Source of the DNA: Poindextera sp036494815
Lineage (GTDB): Bacteria; Pseudomonadota; Alphaproteobacteria; Caulobacterales; Caulobacteraceae
Length of the DNA stretch: 64,000 bases
Direction: 5' to 3'
NCBI GenBank assembly: GCA_036494815.1
Contig: DASXNV010000070.1
Location: forward strand, 62,001 to 126,000
Shown: positions 9,441 to 18,810 of the stretch, one piece after another
Numbering within the stretch: position 1 is the stretch's first letter
Layout of the letters: each line of letters starts with the position of its first letter
Notes under the pieces: model-generated
The model's database searches: none
The model's input: only the letters and a program-made list of their open reading frames with translations
Told to the model about the DNA's origin: nothing
Position numbers and translations under genes: made by a program

Positions 9441-10868
9441 TTGATCATTTCTCGGCGCCCGGCCGCCTGCGCGCCGATCTTCGCTCTCATCGTCGGCCTG
9501 TGCGCCGGCTTCGGCCCAACAGCGTGCCAGGCCGCTGATGCGGCGCCGGTTTCAACCTTCGTGGTCCTGGGCGAGGACGGTGCGCGCATGGCCCGAGCGG
9601 TCACGCCCGCGGACCACTGCCCGGCCCTGCTAATAGACGGCCGACCTTCACCGATGAGCGTGCGCGCGCCGGCCCAGACCCTGGCCCAACGCCCGACCAG
9701 ATCCGACCCGGCCCTCTCCAAGCCCTCGGTGTTCGACGCCCTGGTCTGCGAGGCCGGTATTCCGACCAAGGCGCGCGCGGCCAGCATAGACGGCCGCAAA
9801 CTGCCGCTGCCGCCCGCGGTGATTCGGCGGATCGTGGTCATCGGCGACACCGGCTGCCGGATCAAGAGCGCCGACAACGCTTATCAGGCCTGCAACGACG
9901 CCAAGGCCTACCCCTTCGCCAAGGTGGCCGCCGCAGCCGCCAAGTGGCGTCCCGACCTTGTGATCCACGTGGGCGACTATCTCTATCGCGAGAACCCGTG
10001 CCCCTTGGGCCAGTCTGGCTGCGCCGGCAGTGTGTGGGGCTATGGCCTGGACGCCTGGCGCGCCGACTTCCTAAACCCCGCCGATCCCCTGCTGCGGGCT
10101 GCGCCCTGGGCCGCGGTGCGCGGCAACCATGAGTCCTGCGCCCGGGCCGGGCAGGGCTGGTGGCGCATGATCGATCCGCGGCCCTTGCAAGCCGGCCGCG
10201 ACTGCAACGACGCGGCGCATGACGACATGGGCGACTATAGCGATCCCTACGCCGTGCCGCTGGGTGAAGGCGCGCAGCTGATCGTATTCGACAGCTCAAA
10301 CACGCCTGGCAAGCCGTTATCGGCGGACGATATTCGTTTCGCCCGCTACCAGGACACCTATGCCAAGATCGAGGCCCTCGCCCGCCGCGCGCCGCACAAC
10401 ATGCTGGCCGACCATCACCCGATCCTAGCCTATGCCGCGATCCTGTCGAAGACCGGCGAGCGCAAGATCGAGCCCGGCAATGGCGGCCTGCAATCGGCCT
10501 TCGGCGCCGCGAACCCAGGCCTGATCCCGGCGCAAGTGGATCTGCTGCTGTCTGGCCACGTGCATGTCTGGGAAGCGCTCAGTTTCTCGTCGGCCCATCC
10601 GGCCCAGATCGTGGCCGGCTTTTCCGGCACCCAGGAGGATATCGTGCCGCTGCCGGCCACGCCGCCCAGTTCACCGCCCGTCGCTCCGGGCGCGGTGGTG
10701 GCGGCCATGAGTTCGTGGGTCGACGGCTTCGGCTTTATGACCCTGATTCGCACCGGGCCGGCCGCCTGGCGGGCCGAGGTGCGCGATATGGCCGGCGCTG
10801 TGGTCAACACCTGTCACATCGAGGGCCCCAGGCTGCGTTGCGAGAAGGGCCAGGTTTCGCATCCCTGA
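9441..10868 (+). CDS. Secreted calcineurin-like metallophosphoesterase
   Basis: The metal-binding motifs of the calcineurin-like phosphoesterase fold appear in order: VVIGDTGC, HVGDYLY, RGNHES, ADHHP and SGHVHVWE. They give the D...GDxx...GNHE...GHxH signature of dinuclear metal phosphatases. The N-terminus is a hydrophobic signal-like segment, so the enzyme is probably exported. The frame opens with GTG at 9417, but TTG at 9441 lies 6 bp after a GAGG and is preferred here; no ATG fits. It may be cotranscribed with the next two genes. The substrate is unknown. Confidence 0.85.
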   Translation: MIISRRPAACAPIFALIVGLCAGFGPTACQAADAAPVSTFVVLGEDGARMARAVTPADHCPALLIDGRPSPMSVRAPAQTLAQRPTRSDPALSKPSVFDALVCEAGIPTKARAASIDGRKLPLPPAVIRRIVVIGDTGCRIKSADNAYQACNDAKAYPFAKVAAAAAKWRPDLVIHVGDYLYRENPCPLGQSGCAGSVWGYGLDAWRADFLNPADPLLRAAPWAAVRGNHESCARAGQGWWRMIDPRPLQAGRDCNDAAHDDMGDYSDPYAVPLGEGAQLIVFDSSNTPGKPLSADDIRFARYQDTYAKIEALARRAPHNMLADHHPILAYAAILSKTGERKIEPGNGGLQSAFGAANPGLIPAQVDLLLSGHVHVWEALSFSSAHPAQIVAGFSGTQEDIVPLPATPPSSPPVAPGAVVAAMSSWVDGFGFMTLIRTGPAAWRAEVRDMAGAVVNTCHIEGPRLRCEKGQVSHP

Positions 10869-10976
10869 CGCGGCTTGGCCGCCCCGCGGTCCGACCCTTG
10901 CAGGACAGGGTTAACCGTCAGTCCAGGCCTCTTGCCCGGCGCCCTGACGGTCATGGGTCCATCGGGAAGTCGCGTC

Positions 10977-11462
10977 ATGCAAACCTCGGCAATTTCAAAT
11001 AGTTCTCAGATCCAGGCCCTCCAGGCCCTGCTCGGTGGAGCGTCGGCTTCGTCCTCGAGCGCGGGGCAGATTTTTCCGTCCGACTCGGCAAGCTCTGCAT
11101 CCTCGGGCGCGGCGACCACCGCCCAGGCGTCTTCGCCGGCCAGCCAGTTTTCCTCTGACGTGCTCAGCGCCCTGATTTCCTACCAGGCCAATCCGGTGGC
11201 TGCGGCGTCCAGCGCCGCCTCCGCCGTGGGCGACGTCGCCTCGATGGCTTCCAACGCCGTTCAGGACGCTTCGTCGGGCTTGAACTCGCTGATGGAAGGA
11301 CTGCAAGGTCACCATCATCATCACCACCACCACGCCGGCGGGGCTTCGCCATCCACGAATACGACCACAGCGTCGAACACTGCCGCAACGACCGCCGGCT
11401 CCACGTCGGCCGCCGAAGCGACCACCTCGACGGCCAGCGCCGGCCCTGTCGCCAGCGTCTGA
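10977..11462 (+). CDS. Ser/Ala-rich low-complexity protein with an eight-histidine run
   Basis: I do not recognise the family. From the ATG at 10977 the product has 161 residues, mostly Ala, Ser, Thr and Gly, with no enzyme motif. It begins with a short amphipathic stretch (QIQALQALLGG), and a helical middle (ALISYQANPVAAA) leads to eight consecutive His residues, followed by a Thr/Ala/Ser tail. The His run is native coding sequence and could bind metal. The stop is 22 bp before the TPR/ATP-grasp-like gene, so the two are probably cotranscribed. The frame extends upstream to 10875, but that part looks non-coding. It may be a substrate, a structural protein or an exported metal binder. Confidence 0.6.
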   Translation: MQTSAISNSSQIQALQALLGGASASSSSAGQIFPSDSASSASSGAATTAQASSPASQFSSDVLSALISYQANPVAAASSAASAVGDVASMASNAVQDASSGLNSLMEGLQGHHHHHHHHAGGASPSTNTTTASNTAATTAGSTSAAEATTSTASAGPVASV

Positions 11463-11484
11463 TCCGCGGAGCCTAGGGTAAACC

Positions 11485-13458
11485 GTGAGCACCACCTTCG
11501 AGACCATCGCCCTGGCGCTGGATCATCACCAGTCCGGGCGTCGTAACGAAGCGGAGGCGCTCTACAAGGAGGTGCTGCGGGCGGAGCCGACCGAGCCGAC
11601 CGCCCTTTATCTCTATGGCTTGTTCAATTTCGAAGGCGGCCAGGTCGAGACCGCTGCGGAACTGTTCAAGACCGTGGTTGCGGTTCGCCCGGACCAGGCT
11701 GAGGGTCACGTGGCCCTGGCCAATCTGCGCCACTGGCAGGGCGCCCACGCCGTGGCCATCGAAGGTTATCGCCGCGCCCTGGACCTGGCGCCGAACCACG
11801 CGGCGGCCCTGGTCGAGCTGACCAACGCCCTGCGCGAAAACGGCGATCTGCAGGCGGCTACACAGGCCGGCCAGGAGGCATGCGCCCGTCTGCCGGACTC
11901 GGTCGCGGCGCGTCTGGCCCATGGTGCGGCCTTGATGGCCCATGCCGGCGCCGGTGCGGCGGTGGAGGCCTACAAATCCGCCGTGGCCCTGGAGCCGCAA
12001 TCGATTGACGCCCTTGTCGGCCTGGCCCTGGTCCTTTTGCAGGCGGGGCGGACCGAAGAGGCTCTGAAAGCCGCAGACGCGGTTCTGCTGTTGGCCCCCA
12101 ATCACGGCGAGGCCTGGCTGCTGCTGGGCACAGCTCTAAACAGCCTGGGACGACCAGAGGAGGCGATCGCCTCCCTGGAGCGGGCGGCCAGGATCGATCC
12201 TATGCGCGCCGCGGCCCATCTCAATCTGGGCAACGCCTATGTGGCTCTGGAGCGCGCGGAGGACGCCGCAACCAGCCTGCAGCACGCCCTGGCCATCGAC
12301 CCGACCCTGAAGGAGGCTCACGCCAGCCTGTCGTCGGTTTATCTGATGGCCGGTGAGACGGAGGCGGCCGAGCATCATTGCCGGCTGGCCTTGGAGCTCG
12401 ATCCTGACATGGCCGTGGCCCACCAGAACCTGGCCTCGATCCTGGCCGGCAAGGGCGACGTCGACGCCGCCCACTGGCACCGCGACCAGGTCTATGGCCG
12501 CCAAAATCTGTTCATAGAGCCTGGAGTGAAGCCCGAGGCGGTGGTGCTGATCCTGACCACCTCGGAAAGCGGCAACGTCCCTCATCGCTACCTGTTGCCC
12601 AAGGCGCGGTTCACCCGGCTCAACTGGTTCATCGAATACGCCACGCCGGGGCAGGCCCAGACCCTGCCGCCCTACGACGCCATCTTCAACGCCGTGGGCG
12701 ACGCCGATCTGGCGGGACCGACCCTGGCGCCGATGAAGGCTTTCCTGGCGGCCAGTGGCCGGCCGGTGATCAACGATCCGGCCAAGGTGTTGCTTACGGG
12801 GCGCCAGAGCATTCCGGGCCTGCTCGGCGATATCGAGGGCGTGCTGGTTCCAGCGGTCGCGCGGTTATCGGCCGAGGACCTGGCTCGCGACGGATTGGCC
12901 GCCTGTGTCGCCCGCGCCGGCCTGGCCGCGCCGGTGCTGGTGCGGCCGCTCGGCTCCCACGGCGGCCAGGGCCTGGTTCGCGCTCTAACGCCGCAAGCGC
13001 TGGCCGAGATCACGGTCGCCGCCGGTGAGGACGCCTACGCCACGGCCTATCACGACTATCGCTCGGTCGATGGCTGGCACCGGAAGTACCGGATGATCTT
13101 CGTCGATCGGCAGCCCTTCCCCTATCATCTGGCCCTCTCCCGCGACTGGCTGGTGCATTACGAAAGCGCCGACATGCCCGGTGATCCCGTGCGGGTGGCC
13201 GAGGAGCGGCGCTTTCTGGACGATCCGCATGCCGCCCTTGGCCCGGCGGTCATGGCCGCGGTCACCGAGATCGGCCGGCGCATGGATCTCGACTATTGCG
13301 GGATGGATTTTTCGATCCTTCCTGACGGCCGGGTGCTGGTGTTCGAGGCCAATGCCACCATGCTGGCCCACACCGAGGCCGAAAATGGCCCTCTGGCGCA
13401 CAAAAACGTGGCGGTGGCCGCCATCTGCGAGGCCTTCCAGGCGTTGCTGCGTCGGTAA
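11485..13458 (+). CDS. TPR-repeat protein with C-terminal ATP-grasp-like domain
   Basis: The 657-residue protein has about nine tetratricopeptide repeats in residues 1-330. A catalytic-looking region follows. Its pre-ATP-grasp part holds FNAVGDADL, a Gly-rich VRPLGSHGGQGL loop comes next, and the closing motif DYCGMDF...FEANATM has D608, E621 and N623 placed like the Mg-ATP ligands of RimK/ATP-grasp ligases. ATP-grasp enzymes join a carboxylate to an amine or thiol through an acyl phosphate, and TPRs would hold a protein or peptide partner. A paralogue lies at 17380-18810. The start is GTG after a weak TAGGG. Domain assignment is by motif; the reaction is not known. Confidence 0.78.
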   Translation: MSTTFETIALALDHHQSGRRNEAEALYKEVLRAEPTEPTALYLYGLFNFEGGQVETAAELFKTVVAVRPDQAEGHVALANLRHWQGAHAVAIEGYRRALDLAPNHAAALVELTNALRENGDLQAATQAGQEACARLPDSVAARLAHGAALMAHAGAGAAVEAYKSAVALEPQSIDALVGLALVLLQAGRTEEALKAADAVLLLAPNHGEAWLLLGTALNSLGRPEEAIASLERAARIDPMRAAAHLNLGNAYVALERAEDAATSLQHALAIDPTLKEAHASLSSVYLMAGETEAAEHHCRLALELDPDMAVAHQNLASILAGKGDVDAAHWHRDQVYGRQNLFIEPGVKPEAVVLILTTSESGNVPHRYLLPKARFTRLNWFIEYATPGQAQTLPPYDAIFNAVGDADLAGPTLAPMKAFLAASGRPVINDPAKVLLTGRQSIPGLLGDIEGVLVPAVARLSAEDLARDGLAACVARAGLAAPVLVRPLGSHGGQGLVRALTPQALAEITVAAGEDAYATAYHDYRSVDGWHRKYRMIFVDRQPFPYHLALSRDWLVHYESADMPGDPVRVAEERRFLDDPHAALGPAVMAAVTEIGRRMDLDYCGMDFSILPDGRVLVFEANATMLAHTEAENGPLAHKNVAVAAICEAFQALLRR

Positions 13459-13603
13459 GGCTCCCTTTGGTCAATCTCACAAACGTGATCGGTGCGCCGG
13501 TCGATTGAGGGCCACCTCCGATTGAGGTGGACAAGCTTGACCATATATTTCGTATCCGGCCGAACTTCGATGATCCGGCGATTCTCGCCGGCCAGGCGGC
13601 CCG

Positions 13604-15619
13604 ATGGGGTTTTCCATGTCTTCGCTGCTGGCGCTCGGACCGGTGCTCGGTTCGGCGCTTCTCGTCGTGCTCGGCGCGACGGTGTTTGTCTTTGTCTCCG
13701 GCATGATCCGCTATGTTGGCAATAGTCGGGTCGCGGTGGTTGAAAAGCTGTGGAGCGGCAGGGGTTCGATCAAGAGCGGCCTGATCGCCCTGTCCGGTGA
13801 GGCCGGCTATCAGCCCGATGTGCTGCGCGGCGGCGTGCACGTCTTCTTTCCGTTCCAATACCGGCTGCACGTCCAACCCCTGGTGACCATTCCCCAGGGC
13901 CGGATCGGCTATCTGTTCGCCCGCGATGGCCAACCGCTCAGCGCCGACCAGACCCTGGCCGACAATCCCGACGGCGTCGATTTCCAGGACACCCGCGCCT
14001 TCCTGACCGCCGGCGGCCAGAAAGGGCCGCAGCGCAAGATCCTGCGCGAGGGCGCCTACGCCCTCAACCTGGCCCAGTTCGTGGTGGTCACCCGTGACCG
14101 CACCTTCGCCCTCAGCCTCGATCGGGAGGAGGTGGCTCTGCTGGCCCAGATGACCGAGGTGATCGAGGATCGCGGCGGTTTCGAGCCGATGGTGATCAAG
14201 GACGCCGACGACCAGATCGGCGTGGTCACCGTCCATGACGGCCCGGGGCTCAGCGCGGGTGAGATCATCGCGCCTACGGTCGGCCAGGATCCGGCCGATT
14301 CCGAAACCTTCCACAACAGCTTCCAGGACCCGCGCAAGTTCCTGCTCGCCGGCGGCCGCAAGGGACGCCAGCTGCAGGTGCTGGTCGAGGGCACCTATTA
14401 CATCAACCGGCTGTTCGCAACGGTCGAGCTCATCGCCAAGACCGTGGTCGAGGTCGGCCAGGTCGGCGTTGTGGTCTCCTACAATGGTCCGGAAGGCGTC
14501 GATACCTCGGGCGAAGCCTACCGCCATGGCGAACTGGTCGACATCGGCCAGCGCGGCGTGTGGGGCGATCCGCTGCTGCCCGGCAAATACGCCTTCAACA
14601 CCTATGCCGGCCGCGTGACCATGGTCCCGACCACCAACTTCATCCTCAAATGGGAGACAGGCGTTAGCGGCTCGCTCCGCTTCGACGAGAACTTGGCCGA
14701 GGTCTCGCTGATCACCAAAGACGCCTTCGAGCCGACCCTGCCGGTGTCGGTGGTGGTGCATATCGACTACCGCAAAGCGCCGCTGGTCATCCAACGCTTC
14801 GGAGACGTCAAGCGGTTGGTGGAACAGACCCTGGATCCGATGGTCTCGGCCTATTTCAAGAATATCGGCCAGACGCGCACCTTGATCGAACTGCTGCAGG
14901 ACCGCAGCGCCATCCAGCTGCAGTCTTCGGAGGAGATGAAGACCCGGTTTAGCGCCTACAATCTCGAACTGCAGGAGGTGCTGATCGGCACGCCGCGGCC
15001 CAGCGCCACCGGCGACGACCAGATCGAGCGCATCCTGACCCAGCTGCGCCAGCGCCAGATCGCCGACGAACAGGTCGGCACCTATGAGCGTCAGCGGTTG
15101 GCGGCGCAGAAGGAGCGCGAGCTGCGCGAGGCCGAGGCCAAGGCCAAGCAGCAAACCGCGATCACCGAGTCTGAGCTGTCGATCCAGGTGCAGCAAAATG
15201 CCGGTAAGGCCAATCTCGCCCGCTCGGAACAGGAAGCGGACCAGACCCGCACCTTGGCCAGGGCCGAGGCCGATCGCATGCGCTACCTGGGCGAAGGCGA
15301 GGCGCAGAAGGTGATCGCCCTGGCCGCGGCCGAAGCCGAGCGCACCACCAAGGTCGGCCTGGCCCAGGCCGAGGCCATCGAAAGCCAGGTCGCCGCCTCC
15401 GGTGGGGCCCGTTACCAGCTGGCCCGCCAGGTGGCCGAGCGCTTCGCCCAGGCCCTGGAGAGCAGCGGCGTAGACGTGGTGCCCAAGGTGCAGATCACCG
15501 GCGCTGGAGGCGAGGGCGCCAGTGGCGGGGTCATGCAGGCGCTTTTGACCCTGCTGATGTCGGACAAGCTGGGCCTGGCGGTGGACGCCGGGGCGCAGCG
15601 GGAGGACGAGACCGTCTAG
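13604..15619 (+). CDS. SPFH/band-7 (flotillin-like) membrane protein
   Basis: The 671-residue protein begins with one transmembrane helix (residues about 7-33). A long SPFH region follows (NSRVAVVEKLWSGRG; GGVHVFFPFQYRLHV; IPQGRIGYLFARDG), then an Ala/Glu/Gln-rich coiled coil at about 485-600 and a short tail. SPFH proteins oligomerise on membranes as scaffolds. At 671 residues it is longer than typical prokaryotic flotillins. The start is ATG 13604 or ATG 13616, the latter with a GGGG at a sensible distance. It is followed by a strong hairpin shared with the convergent MATE gene. Confidence 0.87.
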   Translation: MGFSMSSLLALGPVLGSALLVVLGATVFVFVSGMIRYVGNSRVAVVEKLWSGRGSIKSGLIALSGEAGYQPDVLRGGVHVFFPFQYRLHVQPLVTIPQGRIGYLFARDGQPLSADQTLADNPDGVDFQDTRAFLTAGGQKGPQRKILREGAYALNLAQFVVVTRDRTFALSLDREEVALLAQMTEVIEDRGGFEPMVIKDADDQIGVVTVHDGPGLSAGEIIAPTVGQDPADSETFHNSFQDPRKFLLAGGRKGRQLQVLVEGTYYINRLFATVELIAKTVVEVGQVGVVVSYNGPEGVDTSGEAYRHGELVDIGQRGVWGDPLLPGKYAFNTYAGRVTMVPTTNFILKWETGVSGSLRFDENLAEVSLITKDAFEPTLPVSVVVHIDYRKAPLVIQRFGDVKRLVEQTLDPMVSAYFKNIGQTRTLIELLQDRSAIQLQSSEEMKTRFSAYNLELQEVLIGTPRPSATGDDQIERILTQLRQRQIADEQVGTYERQRLAAQKERELREAEAKAKQQTAITESELSIQVQQNAGKANLARSEQEADQTRTLARAEADRMRYLGEGEAQKVIALAAAEAERTTKVGLAQAEAIESQVAASGGARYQLARQVAERFAQALESSGVDVVPKVQITGAGGEGASGGVMQALLTLLMSDKLGLAVDAGAQREDETV

Positions 15620-15629
15620 CTCGGCGAAC

Positions 15630-15662
15630 AGCGAAGCCCGCCCCTGTGGGTCGGGCTTCGCT
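15630..15662. terminator. Bidirectional hairpin terminator between SPFH and MATE genes
   Basis: A perfect 11-bp stem (15630-15640 with 15652-15662) and an 11-nt loop lie in the 52-bp gap between two convergent stops. There is no long T-run on either strand, but the position fits termination for both genes. Confidence 0.75.
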
Positions 15663-15671
15663 TGGCTCGGT

Positions 15672-17087
15672 TCAGGCGTCCCGCGTCATCCAGTTCAGCC
15701 GCGCGACCATGGCGGCTGCGGCGGCCGCGAGCCCCGCCGCCAGGCCGATCCAGATGCCCAGGCCCTGCATGTGCAGGCTGATCCCCAGGATCAGGCAGAT
15801 GGGCGCGCCCACCAGCCAATAGGCGCCGCCCGCCAGGAACATGGGCCAGCGGGCGTCCTTCAGGCCCCGTAGGCTCATAGCCCCGACCACCTGCAAAGCG
15901 TCGAACACCTGGAAGGCGGCGGCGACCTTTAGGAACAGACTGGCCAGGGCCAGAACCTTCAGATCGTCCGGCGTGCGGCCGCCGAGATAGAGGGCGGCGA
16001 TCTGTTCGCCCGCCAGGATCATGGCCACTCCGCACAGGGCCATGAAGCCGGCCCCGACGCTCAGGGCCACATAGCCCGCCCGCCGCGCGCCGCGCTGATC
16101 GCCGGCGCCCGCTGCGATGCCGACCCGCACCGTCGCCGCCATGGCCACGCCCAACGGCACCATGAAGGTGATCGAGGCGAAGTTCAGGGCGATCTGGTGA
16201 GCTGCTACCGAGATGGCCCCGAATGTGCCCATGACCAGGGTCATAGCGTTGAACAGCATGGCCTCGAAGATCATGGTCATGCCGATGGGCATGCCCAGGC
16301 GCAGGATCTCCGTCAGCTTGGCCGTTACCGGCCGACTGAACCGCCGGAAGATGCGATAGGCGCGCAGGTCCGGATTGGCCTGGACGATAATCAACAGGGC
16401 GAAGAAGGCGAATGCCGCTGACGAGGCCGTGGCGATGCCCGAGCCGCGCAGGCCCAGGGCTGGAAAGCCGAAATGGCCGAAGATCAGGGCGTAGTCGGCC
16501 AGGGCGTTGTAGCCGATGGTCACGCCCATGACCCACAGGGTCGCCCTCGGATGGCCCAGCGCGGTGGCGAAGTTGCGCAGCACCTGGAAGCCCAGGGCGA
16601 AGAACAGGCCAAAGCTGAGCATGCCGACGAACTGACCCGCGCCGTCCGCCAGGACTGGGTCTTGATGCAGAGCGACCAGGATCGGCCGAGCGCAGAACAT
16701 CATCACCATCAGCGGCGCGGTCAGCATGGCGCAGGCCCACAGGCCCATGCGCACGGCGGCGCGCACCTGGGCGCGGTCGAAACCACCGTCGCCGACGATA
16801 TGGGCGATCACCGGGGCGATGGCCGCCGGCGGTCCGGAGCCGATCAGCCACGCGAAATAATAGACGGTGTTGCCAATGGCCGCCGAGGCAAGGGCGGTGC
16901 GGCTCAGCCGTCCGAGCATGATGATGTCGGTGCTGAGGATGGCCATCTGGGCCAGCTGGGTCAGCACCAGGGGCGCGGCCAGGCGGATCAGGGCGCGGCC
17001 TTCCTCGACCCATAAAGCCGTGCGGCTCTGAGCGTGTTGCGGAGCGTGAAAGGCGGTGTCGGCGGGCATTTGCATGAGGTCGGTCAC
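15672..17087 (-). CDS. MATE family efflux transporter (NorM-like)
   Basis: The 471-residue, roughly 12-helix protein shows the MATE repeat pattern: LAAPLVLTQLAQMAI...STDIIMLGRL near the N-terminus and a second copy near LRLGMPIGMTMIFEAMLFNAMTLVMGTFG at mid-protein. Such antiporters export drugs or metabolites using Na+ or H+. The likely start is the ATG at 17087 or the nearby ATG at 17075. It lies on the same strand as, and downstream of, the second TPR/ATP-grasp-like gene, separated by an intrinsic terminator. A link to that block is possible but unproven. Confidence 0.92.
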   Translation of the reverse strand: MTDLMQMPADTAFHAPQHAQSRTALWVEEGRALIRLAAPLVLTQLAQMAILSTDIIMLGRLSRTALASAAIGNTVYYFAWLIGSGPPAAIAPVIAHIVGDGGFDRAQVRAAVRMGLWACAMLTAPLMVMMFCARPILVALHQDPVLADGAGQFVGMLSFGLFFALGFQVLRNFATALGHPRATLWVMGVTIGYNALADYALIFGHFGFPALGLRGSGIATASSAAFAFFALLIIVQANPDLRAYRIFRRFSRPVTAKLTEILRLGMPIGMTMIFEAMLFNAMTLVMGTFGAISVAAHQIALNFASITFMVPLGVAMAATVRVGIAAGAGDQRGARRAGYVALSVGAGFMALCGVAMILAGEQIAALYLGGRTPDDLKVLALASLFLKVAAAFQVFDALQVVGAMSLRGLKDARWPMFLAGGAYWLVGAPICLILGISLHMQGLGIWIGLAAGLAAAAAAMVARLNWMTRDA

Positions 17088-17142
17088 GGGCTTGAGCTTT
17101 TTAGTCAGACCGAGCCGGGCGATGCTTTTGGGGGGCGGGCAT

Positions 17143-17178
17143 GAAAAACCCCTCCGAAGCGGCCAGGCTCGGGAGGGG
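17143..17178 (-). terminator. Rho-independent terminator (minus strand)
   Basis: Read on the minus strand, CCCTCC and GGAGGGG arms form a 7-bp GC stem (17172-17178 with 17149-17155), directly followed by five T. It ends transcripts coming from the TPR/ATP-grasp-like gene and the small ORF before the MATE start. Confidence 0.7.
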
Positions 17179-17206
17179 CGGGGCTATCGATCACGTTGGG
17201 CGGATC

Positions 17207-17302
17207 TTAAGCGGCGGTCTCCTCACGAGCGCAACGGGCGCACACGGCGCCTAGAGACGCCGAAGCAGCCGGTCGCGGCATATTGCGATCCTGAGTGGTC
17301 AT
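17207..17302 (-). CDS. Possible 31-residue small ORF with CxxC
   Basis: An ATG at 17302 opens a 31-codon frame that ends with TAA just before the minus-strand terminator. The product is Ala-rich with a CARC motif near its C-terminus. It lies 77 bp downstream of the TPR/ATP-grasp-like gene on the same strand. Against it, there is no clear ribosome site, and an overlapping 40-codon frame on the same strand (17345 to 17223) is equally open. Something is probably transcribed here because the terminator would otherwise be idle, but it could be just a 3' UTR or a small RNA. Confidence 0.3.
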   Translation of the reverse strand: MTTQDRNMPRPAASASLGAVCARCAREETAA

Positions 17303-17379
17303 GCTTGGCGAGACTCGCAAAGGTTCGCGGGCCCCACGCCCGCATAATGCTGTTTTGCTAACCCGGGGACGGCGTCAAG

Positions 17380-18810
17380 TCAAACGGGCGTCTCATGCGG
17401 CTTATCGGCGCGTTCCAGCAGCATCGCTCGGGTCGCGGCGAGAATGCGCTGCACCGGCTCGCGACGATAGTCCCAGCGCGGATCCGGGTCCGGCGGGTTG
17501 ACCACCATGGTCGCATTCGCCTCGAACAGCAGGACATCTCCGTCCGGGCTCAGGGCGAAATCGACACCGGCATAGTCAAGGCCGAGACGATCGGCGATCT
17601 GCGTCAGGCCGGCCATGGCGCGAGTGCCCAGCACGGCGGGCATGTCCCGCAGAAACGCCGCCTCCTGCGCGCGGTGCTCTGGTTGTTCGGCCATGTCGGC
17701 GGTGAAATAGTGCACCTTCCAGTCGCGCGACAAGGCCAGGTGCAGCGGAAAGATCTGGCCGCCGATCAGCATGACTCGGAACTTGCGCGCCTGGCCTTTC
17801 GTATCGCGTGCGTCGAGATATTCGATCAGCAGCAACTCGCGGCCCGGCAATTCGGCGAGGGCCGCCCCGAGCCCGCCGGCATGGTCGATTTTGAGGAAAT
17901 GACGGCCGGTGTGATAGCCGGGGCTGCGCAGCAGCAGCGGGTAGCCGAAGCGGCGCGCAGCCGGCCGCAAGGTCTCGCGGGGCGCCGCCGCCACCCTGGG
18001 CGTCACGACGCCCGGCGTTCCGGCCAGGCGCTCGGCGATAGCGGCGCGGCCGGTCAGGCGCACCGCGTCCGGCCGATTGATCACCGGCGCGGCGGTGCGC
18101 GCCAGCACTGCTTGGACCGCCTCGATCGCCGAGGGGCTGAGGTCCGCGTCGCCAACGGCGTTGAACACAAGGTCGTGCGGCGGCAGGTCAGGGGTGGTGG
18201 CGTGGGCCTCGACCGCCAGGACCGAGACCGCAAACACGGTCTCGTCCAGCAAAAACCGGGTCGGCACGTTGCCCCCGGCGGCCGAGACCAGCAACAGGAC
18301 CGGGCAGGGCGGGCCGGCGCCGCGATAGGGTAGGGTGGTGAGCCCGCGTGCGCCATAGCTGCGCCGGCGATACTGCTCGGCAAGTTCGCCCTGGCCCTGG
18401 TCCTGCAACAGATTGGCCATGCCCTGCAGCGCGTCGGGATGGTTCGGCGCCAGGCCCAGGGCCGCTTCATAGTGGACGCGCGCCTCGTCAGGCTCACCGT
18501 TGGCCAGAAGGGCGTTCGCCAGGTTTATGCGGCCTAAGGGGTTGTCCGGATGATGCTTGACCGCTTCGGCGTAGGTCAGCCTGGCCGCGGACCGAAAGTC
18601 GGTGTGGTAGAGAAGGGTCCCCAGGTCGTTCAGGGCCCCGAAATGGGTCGGATCGCGCGCGATCACCGCCAGATAGTCCTGCTTGGCTTCTTCGCGGCGG
18701 CCCAGGCCCGCCAACAGGCCCGCGCGGTGATAGCGCAGCTCGGTGTGGTCGGGATTGCGCGCCAGAATATCGTCGATCTCGGCCAACTGAGGCCGGATGG
18801 AAGTGCTCAT
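17380..18810 (-). CDS. TPR-repeat protein with C-terminal ATP-grasp-like domain (paralogue)
   Basis: The 476-residue protein has about four TPRs in residues 1-160 and then the same catalytic-looking region as the gene at 11485. Shared blocks are FNAVGDADL, a conserved segment ending in PVIN, FPLHLALSRDWKVHY, and DYAGVDF...FEANATM with D417, E430 and N432 as likely metal ligands. It has fewer TPRs than the paralogue. It is divergent from a redoxin-like/2OG-oxygenase gene and is followed by a small ORF, a terminator and a MATE exporter. The TPRs suggest a protein or peptide substrate; the reaction is not known. Confidence 0.78.
   Translation of the reverse strand: MSTSIRPQLAEIDDILARNPDHTELRYHRAGLLAGLGRREEAKQDYLAVIARDPTHFGALNDLGTLLYHTDFRSAARLTYAEAVKHHPDNPLGRINLANALLANGEPDEARVHYEAALGLAPNHPDALQGMANLLQDQGQGELAEQYRRRSYGARGLTTLPYRGAGPPCPVLLLVSAAGGNVPTRFLLDETVFAVSVLAVEAHATTPDLPPHDLVFNAVGDADLSPSAIEAVQAVLARTAAPVINRPDAVRLTGRAAIAERLAGTPGVVTPRVAAAPRETLRPAARRFGYPLLLRSPGYHTGRHFLKIDHAGGLGAALAELPGRELLLIEYLDARDTKGQARKFRVMLIGGQIFPLHLALSRDWKVHYFTADMAEQPEHRAQEAAFLRDMPAVLGTRAMAGLTQIADRLGLDYAGVDFALSPDGDVLLFEANATMVVNPPDPDPRWDYRREPVQRILAATRAMLLERADKPHETPV

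Noticed and set aside
11311..11334. Histidine run as an engineered affinity tag
   Set aside because: It sits inside a native-looking frame in chromosomal context, not at a terminus next to vector sequence.
13262..15196. 644-codon minus-strand open frame opposite the SPFH gene
   Set aside because: It lies fully antisense to a well-supported SPFH gene, has no recognisable domain and reflects high-GC codon structure.
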